Made by a program: the position numbers and the translations under genes. The notes below the pieces were generated by a model. That model was not told the DNA's origin, did not search any database, and worked only from the letters and a program-made list of their open reading frames with translations. From Lateolabrax maculatus (taxonomy: Eukaryota; Chordata; Actinopteri; Acropomatiformes; Lateolabracidae): a stretch of DNA of 64,000 nt. The DNA lies in contig CM062218.1 of assembly GCA_031216445.1 (NCBI GenBank), positions 9,409,501 through 9,473,500 on the forward strand. Direction: 5' to 3'. Positions 12,603 to 24,479 of this stretch are shown piece by piece. The first letter of the stretch is position 1, and each line of letters begins with the position of its first letter.

Positions 12603-14075
12603 GCTGAAAAAAATCCTCCAGTTAAATGTATCATAAAAACGTACAAATGTTTTTTTCACAGTATTGAAATATATTTAAACTTTTGAAGATAATTTTTTTT
12701 CCCTCCTCCCTCAGAGCTTCTGAATAGCTCAGATAGTTTTTTCAAATTTTTTAATGGGATTCTTTGCCTGTGTTGTTCCCAGATGCTTGCAACATCATAA
12801 ACAAATACCAGAACAGCGACACTAAAATCTGAACTAGTGATCGACATTGCCTAAAACTATACAATTTTGTAAACCCAATCCATTTTTCCCTTAATTCACA
12901 TAGTTAATGAACATTCAAAAAATAAGTTAGGACTAAGTTAGGCTAAAATGGTGTGGGTGTGTATTTGTGTTTTTGCCTGTTTCTGTCTGTTCCTTATATG
13001 TGTGTTTGTTGTGTTGCAGTGTTGCATTCCACAACGTATCATCCTGTGTCGACGATTTGGATGAGAGCCGCAGTCTCCAGCTGAAAAGCCACCTCTCTGA
13101 GTACTTCGACAAGAGGCGAGACCGAAGCCACACACTGGCTCCATTGGAAATTGAGGAGCTCGACAAATATAAGGTAAAAACACACAGGATGGTTATCAGC
13201 ACTTTCAGTTGAATTTGTGCCCTGAATTGTCCGGATAGTGAAGTTTACCTGTGTGTGTTTATAGTTGTTAGACTGGGAAAATCAGATCAGAGCAGACATC
13301 CGAAGTTTTCTTGGAAACCGAAGTGATGAGAAATTCTCTGGAAGAGCTGTTGCTAGAATCCTGCACGGCATAGGTGAGAGCACACAACCACATAAATCTG
13401 ATGATGTTCCTACAAATTATACAAGTAACTAAGTATCCATTTTAAATCTAATGCACTATTATTTTATAATCCTAAACAATAGTTATATATTTTTACTTTA
13501 TCTCACAAAATTTGTTTCTGTTTTGCAAATGTGATGGTGATCACAGATGCCACTATGAAGGTTTAACTGTACTTTACAGATTACAAACAGCATGTAAACC
13601 ATGTAACTTTATTCTAATGAAGCAAATCCACTTTAACAATTCACCACCGGTTATCCAGTGAAGACAATCAAAAGGACTTTTAACCTCTAGAGGGTGTTAT
13701 AGGATCAATGAATATGTGAGCTTGACAGTCTTTAAACTCAGTAAGGCTAGACAATGCACCACCTAATGTGCTCTCCCATTTATGTATTTCTCTCTAATTC
13801 AATCAAACACTAAAAGAAACTCAGTTTCAATTATGTCCGGGAATTTATTGTTCTATCCCAGACAAGTTTCAATAATCTGATCAGCTGTGGATCAATATAT
13901 GTGCTTCATCTAAGGACCTGTGTATACTAAAGCTAAAAAACAATCTCTTTCAGGGAGTCCTTGTTATCCTGCTCAAACATACGGCAGGGACAGACGCTAC
14001 TGGAGGAAGTACATCCAGTTTGACTTCAACCAGCTCATCAGACTGGCCACTCAGGAGATCATTTGCTTCAAGTGA
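3899..14075 (+). CDS. recql4: ATP-dependent DNA helicase Q4 (RecQ-like 4), complete, 28 coding exons
   Basis: Coding exons: 3899-3982, 4063-4096, 4228-4346, 4579-4725, 4860-5017, 5330-6449, 6537-6619, 6708-6807, 7086-7251, 7383-7493, 7648-7815, 7935-8027, 8130-8266, 8435-8518, 8614-8802, 8957-9139, 9305-9506, 9722-9915, 10172-10255, 10526-10663, 10776-10880, 11106-11382, 11604-11733, 11924-12072, 12337-12514, 13020-13173, 13265-13373, 13954-14075. They total 4818 nt with no frame break, 1605 residues against about 1208 in human. Order of domains: Sld2-like N terminus (MDRYNQVKLLLKSWEQVF; YKEYRSLKQ; WGAHLNR) used in replication origin firing; a K/E/R-rich linker from the 1.1-kb exon; a CCHC zinc knuckle (C654, C657, H662, C667); the helicase core with Walker A TGMGKS (K808), DEAH (910-913) and QEIGRAGRDG (1131-1140); then the RecQ4-specific zinc domain with CxC (1184, 1186) and CxxH (1304, 1307). 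The C terminus ends WRKYIQFDFNQLIRLATQE, matching the vertebrate RECQL4 end. It acts in the nucleus in replication initiation and repair. The start is the first ATG giving the conserved N terminus. Confidence 0.97.
5870..6440 (+). other. Purine-rich coding tract inside recql4 exon 6
   Basis: Over roughly 570 bases the coding strand is dominated by A and G, encoding a linker of alternating Lys/Arg and Glu/Asp clusters (for example KKRGRKRQREGENMEGE). The bias explains the long apparent antisense reading frames here, which are Leu/Ser/Pro-rich shadows with no homology. Such a charged, disordered linker separates the Sld2-like region from the zinc knuckle in RECQL4 but is much longer here than in human. 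Confidence 0.7.
12517..12600 (+). repeat. (AC)42 microsatellite beginning at +3 of a recql4 splice donor
   Basis: Forty-two uninterrupted AC units start directly after the GT of the donor that follows exon 25 (exon end 12514, donor GT 12515-12516). The donor therefore reads AAAAG|GTACACAC. The frame continues correctly into exon 26 at 13020, so the intron must be removed despite a donor whose +4 to +6 positions differ from consensus. Confidence 0.95.
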
Positions 14076-14259
14076 CCGACCAAATGTGCATGCGCACACG
14101 CAGGTCTGCACACATGCACCATTCACTTACTCGTTCACTTATAACTGTCACTTTTATTCCATCATGTTGAATTATTCAATCTGTGATGTTTTCTGCAATG
14201 AAAAGTTTGTGTAGATATACATAGTATACATACATGTTTTTCTTTGTAGACTGTCATTA

Positions 14260-14265
14260 AATAAA
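14260..14265 (+). terminator. Polyadenylation signal of recql4
   Basis: AATAAA lies 185 bases after the recql4 stop codon, followed by a T-rich stretch and TTTTCTAGCTTTGTCTTG. A second AATAAA-type hexamer occurs at about 14419-14424 and could serve as an alternative distal site. Confidence 0.7.
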
Positions 14266-14284
14266 GTATTTCTATTTTTCTAGC

Positions 14285-17200
14285 TTTGTCTTGCAGTGAC
14301 ATTTATTTAAAATATCTTCAGGAACATTTCCTCTTATAAAAATGATGTCAGATTCATGTCACATAGATGAACAACTCTTATCTTGTTTTTAGTGGGTTTG
14401 GTTTGTACATTGACTCAAATAAAGATAAAGAATATATATATATATATATGGAAAATAAAAGTTCTGACCCAAAAATGACCTAATATGAGGAAGTAAAAAT
14501 GAAAGAGAAAACAAACAAAGCGGGATTTGCACTGCACCATCCCACTGTAGCAAACTCCTCCAGACACTTTAGATAAGAATGCAAATATTAACTGGATTAA
14601 CGTGTAGATTTTGTTTGAAAAAAAATCTGTGTAATGATTAGTCACTTTCTGAAGTCGTGTGGGATTTTCCTCAGTTTTTCTCACCTTTTGTTAAGGTCGA
14701 GATGAACGGTCATTTTTGCACCTTTTTAACAATATATACACTAACTTTTTTAAATGTTTTCTTTCTGTCTAACAAAATATGATGTGAGCTTACGTAGGCT
14801 TGAACCAAGCAATTTCAACCAATAATATCATGACATCCTCATATCCTGATATAGGTAATTTAATTTCCAGATAACGATACATATCACAATATAGTACATT
14901 TTCTTTAAATTCAATGAATGAATAGTTTAAACAGACCACATGGAAAAGCCTATTTCTTATATTTCATATATATATTTTATATATTTGACAAATAAAAGGT
15001 ACTTACTGATATTTTATTATGTTTCTCCTTTTATATAGAACCTTTGTTAAAATTTTCAATTAAGCATGTAACAAACTATAAAATATGAATGTATAAAATA
15101 TAAAAAGTAAAAGAGGTTAGTGATGTTTGAGTCTGTTGCGAGGAGCGCTCTGCGGCATAATTTGCAAAGCACAGTTTTGAGAGTAGACTATCTTCTCATT
15201 ATTGACTATTGGCAAGAAATCAAATAAGTGTAAAAATGTCAAACTATTCTGGAGACCAGGACAGTTTTGAAGATTGAATTGGAAACGAACCTTAACTTTC
15301 ATAGTCAACTTTCCACCATCCGTTCATTTCAGTGGATGTGTTATTCAAACTAGACTGCTATTGGGAATGTAACACGCATGTTAAGGCCACGAGAAATACA
15401 AATAAGGTTGAAAAATGGTGAAGTGTTCCTTTATCTTAAGACTGCTGCACTCAGTAGTTTGGCAGTCTAAGCTTCCAGGTGATGTACATACTGTAGCTCT
15501 GTGGGAGAAACAGGAAAAAGAAAAACTGGGCCATGAAGTCGGCCTTTTCTGGGAAAGGTTGGGTAAAGATTGATAATGACAATCAACAGCCACTCCAAGT
15601 GTCCAAGTGAACCAGCATGATCAATATCAGGACCCTGAAACTGAAGCTAATTAGAATTTGTCCATTAATGTTATTATTTAAATTCGAGCTTGAAGTCGTT
15701 TTTAGATACGTTGGTAAACTATGCAGGGTCCTGTATTTTAAGAGAGAATGATCAGAGAATTATGAAATTTTCTGAGTCGTAGGTGCTCTTCTTTCAGTCC
15801 TCTGCTTGTTCTCTCATTTCGATCTTTCATCTTTCTAGGTCACTGCACCACATTAGTGCCTAATAAACTTCTTTATGAAGTTGTAAAACTACCCATCCAG
15901 CTACGTAGGGTTTCAGCATAACCCCACAATAGTCTCTCTGTCTGTCTTTTGCTTTCTATCACTCTATCTTTCTTGATTTTAAAATCTGCCAACACAACTG
16001 TAAAACATGTATTTTGCAGTATAATGTATGAGAAGCTCAAAGGTCCAGTTTTAGAGGTAACTATGACATGATTTATTGGGAGAATAAGTGACTCCGGGGG
16101 CTCATAAAACCTCTGAAAACGTCCTAAAGCTGACCTCAGGGAAATCCATTTTTCCTGTCAGCAGCTACATGCTGTTATCTGCAATTTTTTTTTTTTTTTT
16201 ACAGCACATGCTTAAAGGATCAGTACAAAACCTAAACGTTGTCATTAAATTGGTCATTTTGTCTGAGAGAAAGTTAGACACTGGTCATGCTCGTGGTTAC
16301 ACATACAGCATACATGTGCATGTGCGATGAGTTGTCAGTGGACTCTGTCCCTAATGAAGACGCTGACATGACCTGTAAATTAAGGAGATTAGACGAGGTA
16401 GATAAATAACAGGTCAAGTTTCCACTGCACCTCTGGCTTCATTCACACAAAGGTCTGTCTTCGGTCTTAAATGCACAATCTGTGATCAAATGCAAAAAAA
16501 GAGTAAACCCACTGCTAAAAATTCCCAAATGGATTCACTTGTTTTAATACAAGGTCTTACACTATACAACTAAATTTAAGGTTTGAATGTTTTGTGTTGT
16601 TACAGGTTTGTTTACACCAGAAATGTGTGTAAACAGCCGTAAATATAGCTCTATAGTTTCAGTTATGAACAGTTGAGAATCACAAAATGTTTATCATAAA
16701 TTAGTCAAACGGTCGAAAGAACTGAAAAAAATATATTTAAGTAAACCTTATATCAAGATCAACAATAAACCCTCACACTCAAGTATACTAATTTTCCCTC
16801 ATACTAACAGCTGACAGTGCTGAAACTGATAAAGTGTGTTTCAAATTTGATATGAAGAATGTAACATTAAAATACAGATTAATATGCACCAGACACCATA
16901 TCACCTCAATGGGTTTTGAAAGAGTTTTAATTTTTCAAACAAGGCAGAATACAAAATATACTGTAAACCATACTGTATGTATTAGCACATTTTATACATT
17001 TACTTTTATCATAATTGGTGGGATGAGATCTGTAGTTAAACACTTTAAACTCAAACTTTTTCTTTGACATTTTTAAATATTTCTTTACGTTTCTCATCAA
17101 CAAACACTTTTAATAAAAAGCACAAAAAAAAAGAATAACCGTACAAAGCTAACACGTAATACATGCAAATCACTAGGGAATTCAAGGGGATTTGGAGTAT
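14285..17200. other. Intergenic spacer between convergent recql4 and slc39a4
   Basis: AT-rich DNA with stops in all frames. It contains a short (AT)n run at 14434-14449, a patch around 14790-14890 (ATAACGATACATATCACAAT) resembling a teleost interspersed repeat, and a T-run near 16184-16200. No exon-like segment, RNA gene or conserved motif could be supported. Confidence 0.5.
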
Positions 17201-17215
17201 GTGGCAGAACACATT

Positions 17216-17221
17216 TTTATT
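17216..17221 (-). terminator. Polyadenylation signal of slc39a4
   Basis: TTTATT on the + strand (AATAAA on the - strand) lies about 216 bases after the slc39a4 stop codon. This gives a short 3' UTR and places the gene end some 2.9 kb from that of recql4. Confidence 0.6.
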
Positions 17222-17436
17222 TGTATGAGTTAATTAGTTCACCATCTGACAGGTTGTTTACCCCTTTTGTAAGTGGGAACACAGATCATCTTGCCACTGA
17301 AGCCTTTTCACTGTCCCACGGACTCTTGTAGTCATTTATGAGTTACGCCCATGAACACCCGGTCATAGATTATACCAGCAGCAGGATGAATCCACTTAAC
17401 AGGCCCATGTGTGTGAGCACGTGTGTCCTGGCTGTT

Positions 17437-20400
17437 TTAAAAGCTGATTCTCTCTTCATAAAGTGACAGCACCAACAGAATACCCCACCCGGTCAGCAGG
17501 CCGACATTCTGCAGCAGAAACATCAGCCAGGGTCTCTTGTTGCTGATGTGGACCATGGTGGGGAGCTTGAAGGAGAAAGAGGAGAAATGGAAGTGGAGGA
17601 TTGAACGCGCACATCTCATCGGTTTATACTTCTTTTGATTCCAGCTGCAGTACATAATGTATTGTCTGGTAAACAGTTCTGTAAACACAAATACTCACCA
17701 TATCAGCCAGTCCAACATACAGAAAGAGTCCTGCAGTAACGGCAGCTATCCACTGTTTGGTAATGAGGTCAGTGGATATAGACAGAGCGATATACAGGCC
17801 GATGAACGAGGTCATGGCACTGCCCACGTTTAAAAGCAACGCCTTGCGGATGGACACGCCGCTGTGGAGCAAGATGGCAAAATCGCCTGGAGAGAAGCAA
17901 GAGCAAGAGGATGATGTTAAGAAATGTTTAATGAAAACGTATCGCTTACCACTGCCCGCCTGTTGGATGAGTGTTCCTTACCCAGTTCATGTGGTAGTTC
18001 ATGGCAGAGTACAGCTAGTGATGTGGCGAGACCAGACTTCCATGACAGGGAGAAAGCGGCGCCCATCGCTAAGCCGTCTGCAAAGTTGTGGATTCCGTCA
18101 CCGATAGTTATCATGTAAGGCAGCAGACGCTGTTCTGTAGGGGCAGACAGTAATAGTTAGTGGCGGAGTACCCACAATTTGATGATAGCGTGCTTGTTTT
18201 TGTGTTGGAAATGACTTGACTCACCTCTGCTGCGCTCTTTTGGCTCTGTTAGTATGTCACTGTCTTTATGGCCAGCCTGAAATGTACAAGTTATAGAAAA
18301 CATAACTGCATACAAAACATAAAATGTGTTTGTCTTTTGAACACAGCTCTATAGTTCCCAAGTTTTTTGCACTATAATCTGAAGTAGTTGATGGTTTCTC
18401 GCACAGAGGCAACTTACAACCGTTTTAACAGGAAATATAGTATGTAGGTTTCTCACCAGGTCTGGTGAATGTGACTTGTAATTTTGTTTCCTTTCCTGTT
18501 GATACATCTCTAAAACCCTTCCATGGTCACAGTGGTGAGGCTCTGCTTCTTCCTAAAGAGAGAGAGAGAGAGACAAAATAATGAGTAAATAAGCCTGAAG
18601 TTTGAGGGAAAAAAAAGATATTGAGAAAACAAGTATTTGAGGATGTAAAGAACAGGTCTCTATATTTGGCTGGTATATTGTGAAATTCAGAGGGAATATA
18701 AAAAGATTTCAGACATTTATATGATTTTGTACTCGAAGCAAAGCAGATTTCAGGTAAAATTGCTGGTCATGCTTTTTGGGTTTATTTTCCGTTACTTGTT
18801 TATTTTACATGATGGCAGAATTTTAATTTCAAAAGCAATATTTGAAAAGTCACAACTTTTTAATAATAATCCATGTTTATATTCTTATTAGTTGTATCTG
18901 TAGTGGTACGTTATTTTTTCGATGTGACCAGCAGCTATTTATCTTGCTCTGTTGTTTGGTTGGTCAGTCCACAAAAAGGTCCCCAACCTTTGGCAGCCAC
19001 AGTTTTCATTCTTGGATGCTGAAATGTGTTCCTGCCAAATGGAAAAAAAGGTGGTGTGGCAGTGGGAGTGGCCTGCAACAAAAAGGCTCTTCACTTCTAA
19101 ATCGATTAACATAACAAGGCCAAACTCTGTAGAAACACACACCCAGGTCAAGTGTTTGTGAGGTTGTGTGTGTGTGTATGTGTGTGAATAAATTCACGCG
19201 TAGATGCACTGGTGTACATGGTCGCAGCTTTTGCAAATTCACGCTTGTTTCCCTCACCCCATGATGATGTTGATGATGGTGATGATTGTCTTTATATGCG
19301 ATCAGAGAGAAGATTGTTTCCATCAGATAAAAGTAGTAAATCCCGGCGATCACCACCAACATTTTGTAAATGTAGTCCGGAGTTTCTCCCTGGTCATGTG
19401 AGTGCTTTTGGCTGCCGGTATCACCTGAGTGCACATGCAAACCTAGAAACTGGACACACAAGTGAAAATGAGTGTATGCTGCATGAAAATCAACATGGTT
19501 ATTAATGTCATGATAAAACAGGTAAGCCCTGATGGCCTGGTGGTTGTGAAGAATACCATATAACCGCAGTGTCCTCAAACCAGAGCTGAAATTTAAAGTG
19601 AACTCAACTTGAACTGTTTGCTATCATGTAAGCCATTACAATTTTACTAAACTCAGGGAGTCTTTCAGCTCCCTAGTGTCAAACAATTGCTCATTGCAGT
19701 TTTAAAAGTGTTAAAGTCAGTCACCATGGGTAGCAGGTGCAGTAAGGCGTCTCCAGTCAGTGAACCTACAGCCAGGCTGATGCAGAATTGGATGCACAGC
19801 TGGAACATGCTGGTACAGGAGGTGCACAGCAGCACCACAATGCCAAACATGGACGTCAGTGTTATCACCACATTGGCAATGGTTGCATACAAGTATCCTA
19901 CAAGAGGAAGAGAGAATAGAAAAGGAGGGTGGAGGTCAGTTATTAAAATGTCAAGAGATAGGCAGTGTTCCCGTGACACCTTTGTTAATCTAAGGCAATC
20001 TGGTCTTTCTACCAGGATAAAGGTGAATAAAACCTCCTGACTTAGAGGCTTGTAGATCATAATTACAGCCCTGAGGGAACTTTCAAGTGCTACGTCACCT
20101 GCAAGTTTTGTTCTTTTTTTTAATCAACAAGTGGAGGCAACGTCTCTGTCAGTCCCACACTTACTCTCAGTCTTGGTGAGCGCGTCTGGTGCCAGCGGCT
20201 CTGTGATCTTTGCACAGGCTCCGCTCAGGATCTGCTGGAGGAGTGCAGGGCTGAGCCGAGCCATGTCAGCCCGACCCAGGCCAGGGGAGGCAGAGCTGTT
20301 GTCTGCCAGACCATAGATCAGGACCAGCTCTTCAGCTGAGACACAGAACTGGGAGAAACCGAGAAACATTTAAGCACAAATTGATTATCTGTTAGAACTG

Positions 20401-23400
20401 AGGTGCAGTATTAGCACAACCTCTATGGACTTTCCCCTGCTTTCTTGTGTAAAGATTAATGAAAACAAGGAAATGTGCTCATTAACCCATTAGAAAAACA
20501 CCTGTCACCTAAAATGTTACTTTACTTTAGCTGATCAGGTTCTATTCATGTTCTAATCAAGTTTTGATTCATCACCTGTCTAAATACTGGTGCGTAAAGA
20601 TCTCTTTTCCTATATTTTGGTATATATATATATACCTGATCCCAGGTGGTGTTTCCTTCATGCCCCACGTGATGCTCATGGCTGCTCCTCTTCCTCCGTC
20701 TTAAACCACTATGATCATGATCAGCGTGTTCATCTTCATGGTGGCCGTGTTCATCTTCATGGTGGCCGTGTCCATCTTCATGCTCATCAGGTCCGAGGTT
20801 TAGACTCCTCATGAAAGCCTCCAGGTCTACAGAAGACAAATACAGCCTACACTTGAGCAAAACGACTCCAGCATTCACCTGGTTTTCCGGGAGTTGATGA
20901 CATGACTAACTTATGTTACTAGGAAGAAAAAAAACAGGGTCTGGGCTTTTGAGTGATGACTCTCTCTGCAGCTCTATCTATGCATGTATCTGTGCTCATT
21001 TCTGAAGGACATTTACCCTCGACAGTGAAATTCTCCGACCCCAGACGGTTCATGACGTAGTCCAGGAAGAAGCTCTCCTCAGGCAGGGACAGGCTAATGA
21101 AGCAGCGACCTTGCAAGGCGTGATACAAGACGCGGCCCAAAACTGCACCCACTTCCTGTGTCTGGTCTGGTGATGCTTTGACCTCTGTCATGATGTCACT
21201 GGCTGTTACACAGCTCTGTTTACCATGGTGATAAGGTAGAGGAAGGACAGAGAGAAAGGGTATGGGTATAACAAAAGAGAGTTTTACTCATGTTTCCTTC
21301 TCAAATAGCTTAACTTGGCAAGGTAAAACTTGAGTATTTGACAGGAAAAAAAAGTTTTTGTGGAGCAGTAATGTTTTGTTTTCTTCACTGTCTTATCTTT
21401 CAAATAAGACAACAATGAATTGTTGTAATCTTATGCTTACCGCATTGTCTGAGGGCTCATAGTGGCCTTGAAGCTCTTGAAGCAACGCCTTCAATCCATG
21501 AACATCCATGTGCTCGTGTTCATGGTGCTGGTGCAGCTCGCTCTCCACATGCCGGTGTTCATGGTGATCCTGATGTGTGATGTTATGTAGGAAACGGTCG
21601 GCCTCCTCTCCCCACCTCCCCTGCCTCACCGCCGTGCAGACCAGGCCAGGAGAGGAAAGGTACAGGACGCATCCGGCAGCGAGAGCAGTGAACTGAGATA
21701 CACTGATGGTTACATTTTTTCCACCTCTTCCAGCCTTATCCTCTCCGTGGAGGGAGTGATTGGTGACCAGCTGGTGAACGGCATCTGCTAGATCACACTG
21801 TGCAGACAGCACGGCATCCGCGCACAAAGAAAAAAATACATACACATCAACATAAGTAAAGGTTACTAGTTCTGTGATTTTCAGGGAACAACTGTCTTGT
21901 AAGCATGATTCACTTGCTTCTGCATAGATAAATGCCAGAGATAAGTGAGAAAACAAATTGTTTGTGATTTGGGTGGACTGACACTGAACTGTTGGAACAG
22001 GAAACAAAGTTGACTCTCAAGAACAAACAGTATGGACACTTTTGACATGACATAGACTTTCACTGCAGGTCAAATGTGGTTTATGATTTTATTGAACCTC
22101 TTGCATATTGAATGACCTGTTATACTGTTCCACATAAGGGCAGGTTGCATTACAAGCCTTTATCACTGCACTTCCACTGCTTTGTTTGATATCAGTTCTT
22201 TATCAGCAAATGTATTATTTATATTATTTATTTATTATTAAATGTGTAATAATCAAAGCTATCACCTGCAGTAAAACTGTTGTTTTATGTGTTTTTTGTC
22301 CATTATATTCACTGCCAGAAACCTGAGTTGTTTGACAGCAGATACTTATCAGTCATGAAGATTACAGCTGACATATCAGAAGTTCAGGGACTTCACTCTC
22401 ATTCATATATATATATATGATATGATAAAGTGGTTTTGTCCAAGTTGCCTGCAAACAGCGCCCTTCATAAAATCAGAAGTTAAACTAAAAGTGACTCTTT
22501 TGCTTTGAACAACAACAAAAAATTATAAATCAAATATGTGATTTTCAGTAATTAAGTGAAAATACCGAACACAAGTCATGTTATGAATTGCTAAAATAAG
22601 ACCAGTTTTCCTATTGCCATGAATTATTTGAGAACTTGACAATCTTGTGGAGTGCATTTCTCATGTGTACTGCCTTAAAAACACAGTAGTACTCTGATGT
22701 CTAACATTTATAAAAAAAAAAAAATAAAATAAAATCTGTTATATCTTTTAAGTTACTTCTCAAATTCAGCAGGACCTAATCGACAGTCCACTAAATATGT
22801 CAGCTCTCAGAGGGAAAATCCTTCATTGAGAAACTTGAAGGATTTTCAAGGGCAACAGATGCGAACCGCACACATGAAATCAGAAACAACTTATTATAAC
22901 AACTATAACATCAAAAAACACATGTACAATTAAATAAATACATTTAAGCATTAGAATTTAAATAATTTAACCTTATAGCCTAGTCCTTTCATTTCAAATT
23001 CATAGGATAATCTGTAACACTGCTTTTGTTTGTTTTGTTTGTTTTTTTTTTTTTTTTAGTAAATATGCCCATTACATTTACTATAAAAATAAAATATCCC
23101 CATTAGGAAATCCACTTTATCAGTGCGCCTACGCCAATATCTTTTGGACCTCGACCTCTCCCCCGCGGGCCCTGCAGTCAGCCACCCGGCTCCCTCACCC
23201 GGGGGCCGCGGCGGCCTAATAAAACTCACCTTTCCACACGACACCTCGCCGCACTGCACACGGTTCTCCAGTGTATTAAAGAGGGAGCGAAGGGCCTCCG
23301 CGGTCAGACCGCGCGGCCCCGGGGACGCGACGCTCGCCGCGGCCGCCTGCGCCTCCTCCGCCGCGGGGGAGCCCGACACGGAGCCGGCCAGGATCAGCAG

Positions 23401-23415
23401 CGCGGAGAGGAACAT
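17437..23415 (-). CDS. slc39a4: Zinc transporter ZIP4 (SLC39A4), complete, 12 coding exons
   Basis: Exons in transcript order: 23415-23230, 21797-21441, 21215-21017, 20826-20636, 20348-20165, 19897-19725, 19449-19258, 18552-18457, 18276-18225, 18134-17982, 17886-17699, 17565-17437. They sum to 2100 nt with no frame break: 699 residues against 647 in human. A signal peptide (MFLSALLILAGSVSGS) leads a Cys-containing ectodomain with the PAL motif (LSPALLQQ) typical of the LIV-1 branch. Eight membrane segments start near residue 373. The metal-site motifs are intact: HNFAD in TM4 (H559, N560, D563) and HELPHE in TM5 (H588, E589, H592, E593). His-rich stretches lie at 133-162 and 263-286 in the ectodomain and 486-493 in the cytosolic TM3-TM4 loop. 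ZIP4 imports zinc across the apical membrane of intestinal cells. An in-frame ATG 33 bases upstream (23448-23446) would add 11 residues; the later start is preferred because it opens directly on the signal peptide and the TATA box predicts transcription starting near 23445. Confidence 0.97.
20619..20635 (-). repeat. (TA)n tract forming the splice donor of slc39a4 exon 4
   Basis: On the - strand exon 4 ends ...GATCAG and the intron opens GTATATATATATATA. The donor dinucleotide is thus the first unit of the repeat. The phase into exon 5 (20348) is correct, so the site is used. Confidence 0.85.
20726..20788 (-). repeat. Three 21-bp tandem units encoding the ZIP4 ectodomain His cluster
   Basis: Units at 20726-20746 and 20747-20767 are identical; 20768-20788 is a diverged third. 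They encode repeats of the heptad HHEDEHG within residues 263-286 of slc39a4. Unit length is a multiple of three, so gain or loss of copies keeps the frame and would change the number of ectodomain histidines. Confidence 0.9.
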
Positions 23416-23850
23416 CCTGGAAAGAGTGTTTGAAAACAAGCACCTCATAGACCAGCGGGGGGTGCAACTGACTTTTATAAAAAAAAAAAAAAAAGGAAGA
23501 GGAAAGAAAACTGGTGCAGAACAAGGCAGGCGGCTGGAGCGGCCCCGGGTATTTCTGCACACACACACAGAGAGAGAGAGAGAGAGCGCAGAGTTTGCGG
23601 CTGTTATCGGCGTCGGGCCGCTGCACTTCTCCCCGGACCCGCGGACTCTGGATCGTGATTGGCCGAGACGTGGCCCCTGCTGTCCTATACCTGCCTGTCA
23701 AGCCCAGAGTCACCTGCGCGGGCCGCAGCGGGGGGCCCCCCTGCAGCACGGCCTGACGTAGGCAGTAAGAGCAGACTTCGAGATCGATTTGTTTTTTTTG
23801 CGCAATCTCGCCCCGCGACGCGCCCATAAAATGAAACGACAGCTCTCTCT
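23120..23850. promoter_or_regulatory. CpG-rich promoter region of slc39a4
   Basis: The only long G+C- and CpG-rich block in the window (many CGCC, GCGG and CCGC runs) spans slc39a4 exon 1 and about 400 bases upstream. It contains four matches to the metal-response core TGCRCNC or its complement outside the coding exon, at 23460-23466, 23556-23562, 23584-23590 and, slightly beyond the block, 23941-23947. A CA/GA microsatellite sits at 23559-23586. Whether the metal-response matches are functional is not shown by sequence alone. Confidence 0.6.
23472..23479 (-). promoter_or_regulatory. TATA box of slc39a4
   Basis: The - strand reads TATAAAAG here, 57-64 bases upstream of the slc39a4 ATG, preceded by a long T-run. 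Standard spacing puts transcription initiation near 23445, giving a 5' UTR of only about 30 bases and leaving the upstream in-frame ATG at or outside the transcript start. Confidence 0.45.
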
Positions 23851-24479
23851 CTCTCTCTTTTTTTTTTTTTTTAGACGTCAATCTTTTATCGACATTGAAG
23901 GCTCTCTCACGTTTCTGTTGGTGGCCATATAGTTGGCTTCTGCGCACATGTTTTAAAGGGAGGTGTATTTATACCAAGTGAATTTGAAAACACCATATTC
24001 TGGTGTCAGACACCTGGATAAGCCCCTTTTTATGTAAAGGAAAAACAAGGATAAACAGGGATACGAATGACCAGGTTTCTTACACACCGTGTAAACTCAT
24101 GTCCCATATAAGTTGTATGTTGTATGCATGTGAACTCTCGCTCTGACAGCCCTAAAATCTGAAATAATGAAAAAGTTGTTTACTAACAACAAGCCTTAAG
24201 GTCTCACCAAAACCTGCTTCACCAGTGTTCCAGTCTGGTGAGGTGAAATTGAGAAGTGACACTGTCTGTGACAACATCCTGGATGCACAATAAGCAATAT
24301 TATGTATACTGCCAAAAAATGGGTATGTGATATCCAAGTTTCCAGTCAGGGTTTCCTTGTAAGATGATGACTTCCTGATAAAGGAGCTGTCACAAACATT
24401 TGCTTCCCCAGCTTGATAACTTTTGTCATTTCACTGGCAACAATTTAAGGACAAGAATGTTCTCATAAAAACATTCCTA

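Noticed and set aside
12225..12686. Open frame ending in a long Thr-His repeat
   Set aside because: It is recql4 exon 25 read through its splice donor into the CA microsatellite; the donor at 12515 and exon 26 at 13020 keep the correct phase.
23123..23761. 212-residue + strand frame through the CpG-rich region
   Set aside because: It is antisense to slc39a4 exon 1 and its promoter; high G+C lengthens chance frames and no domain is visible.
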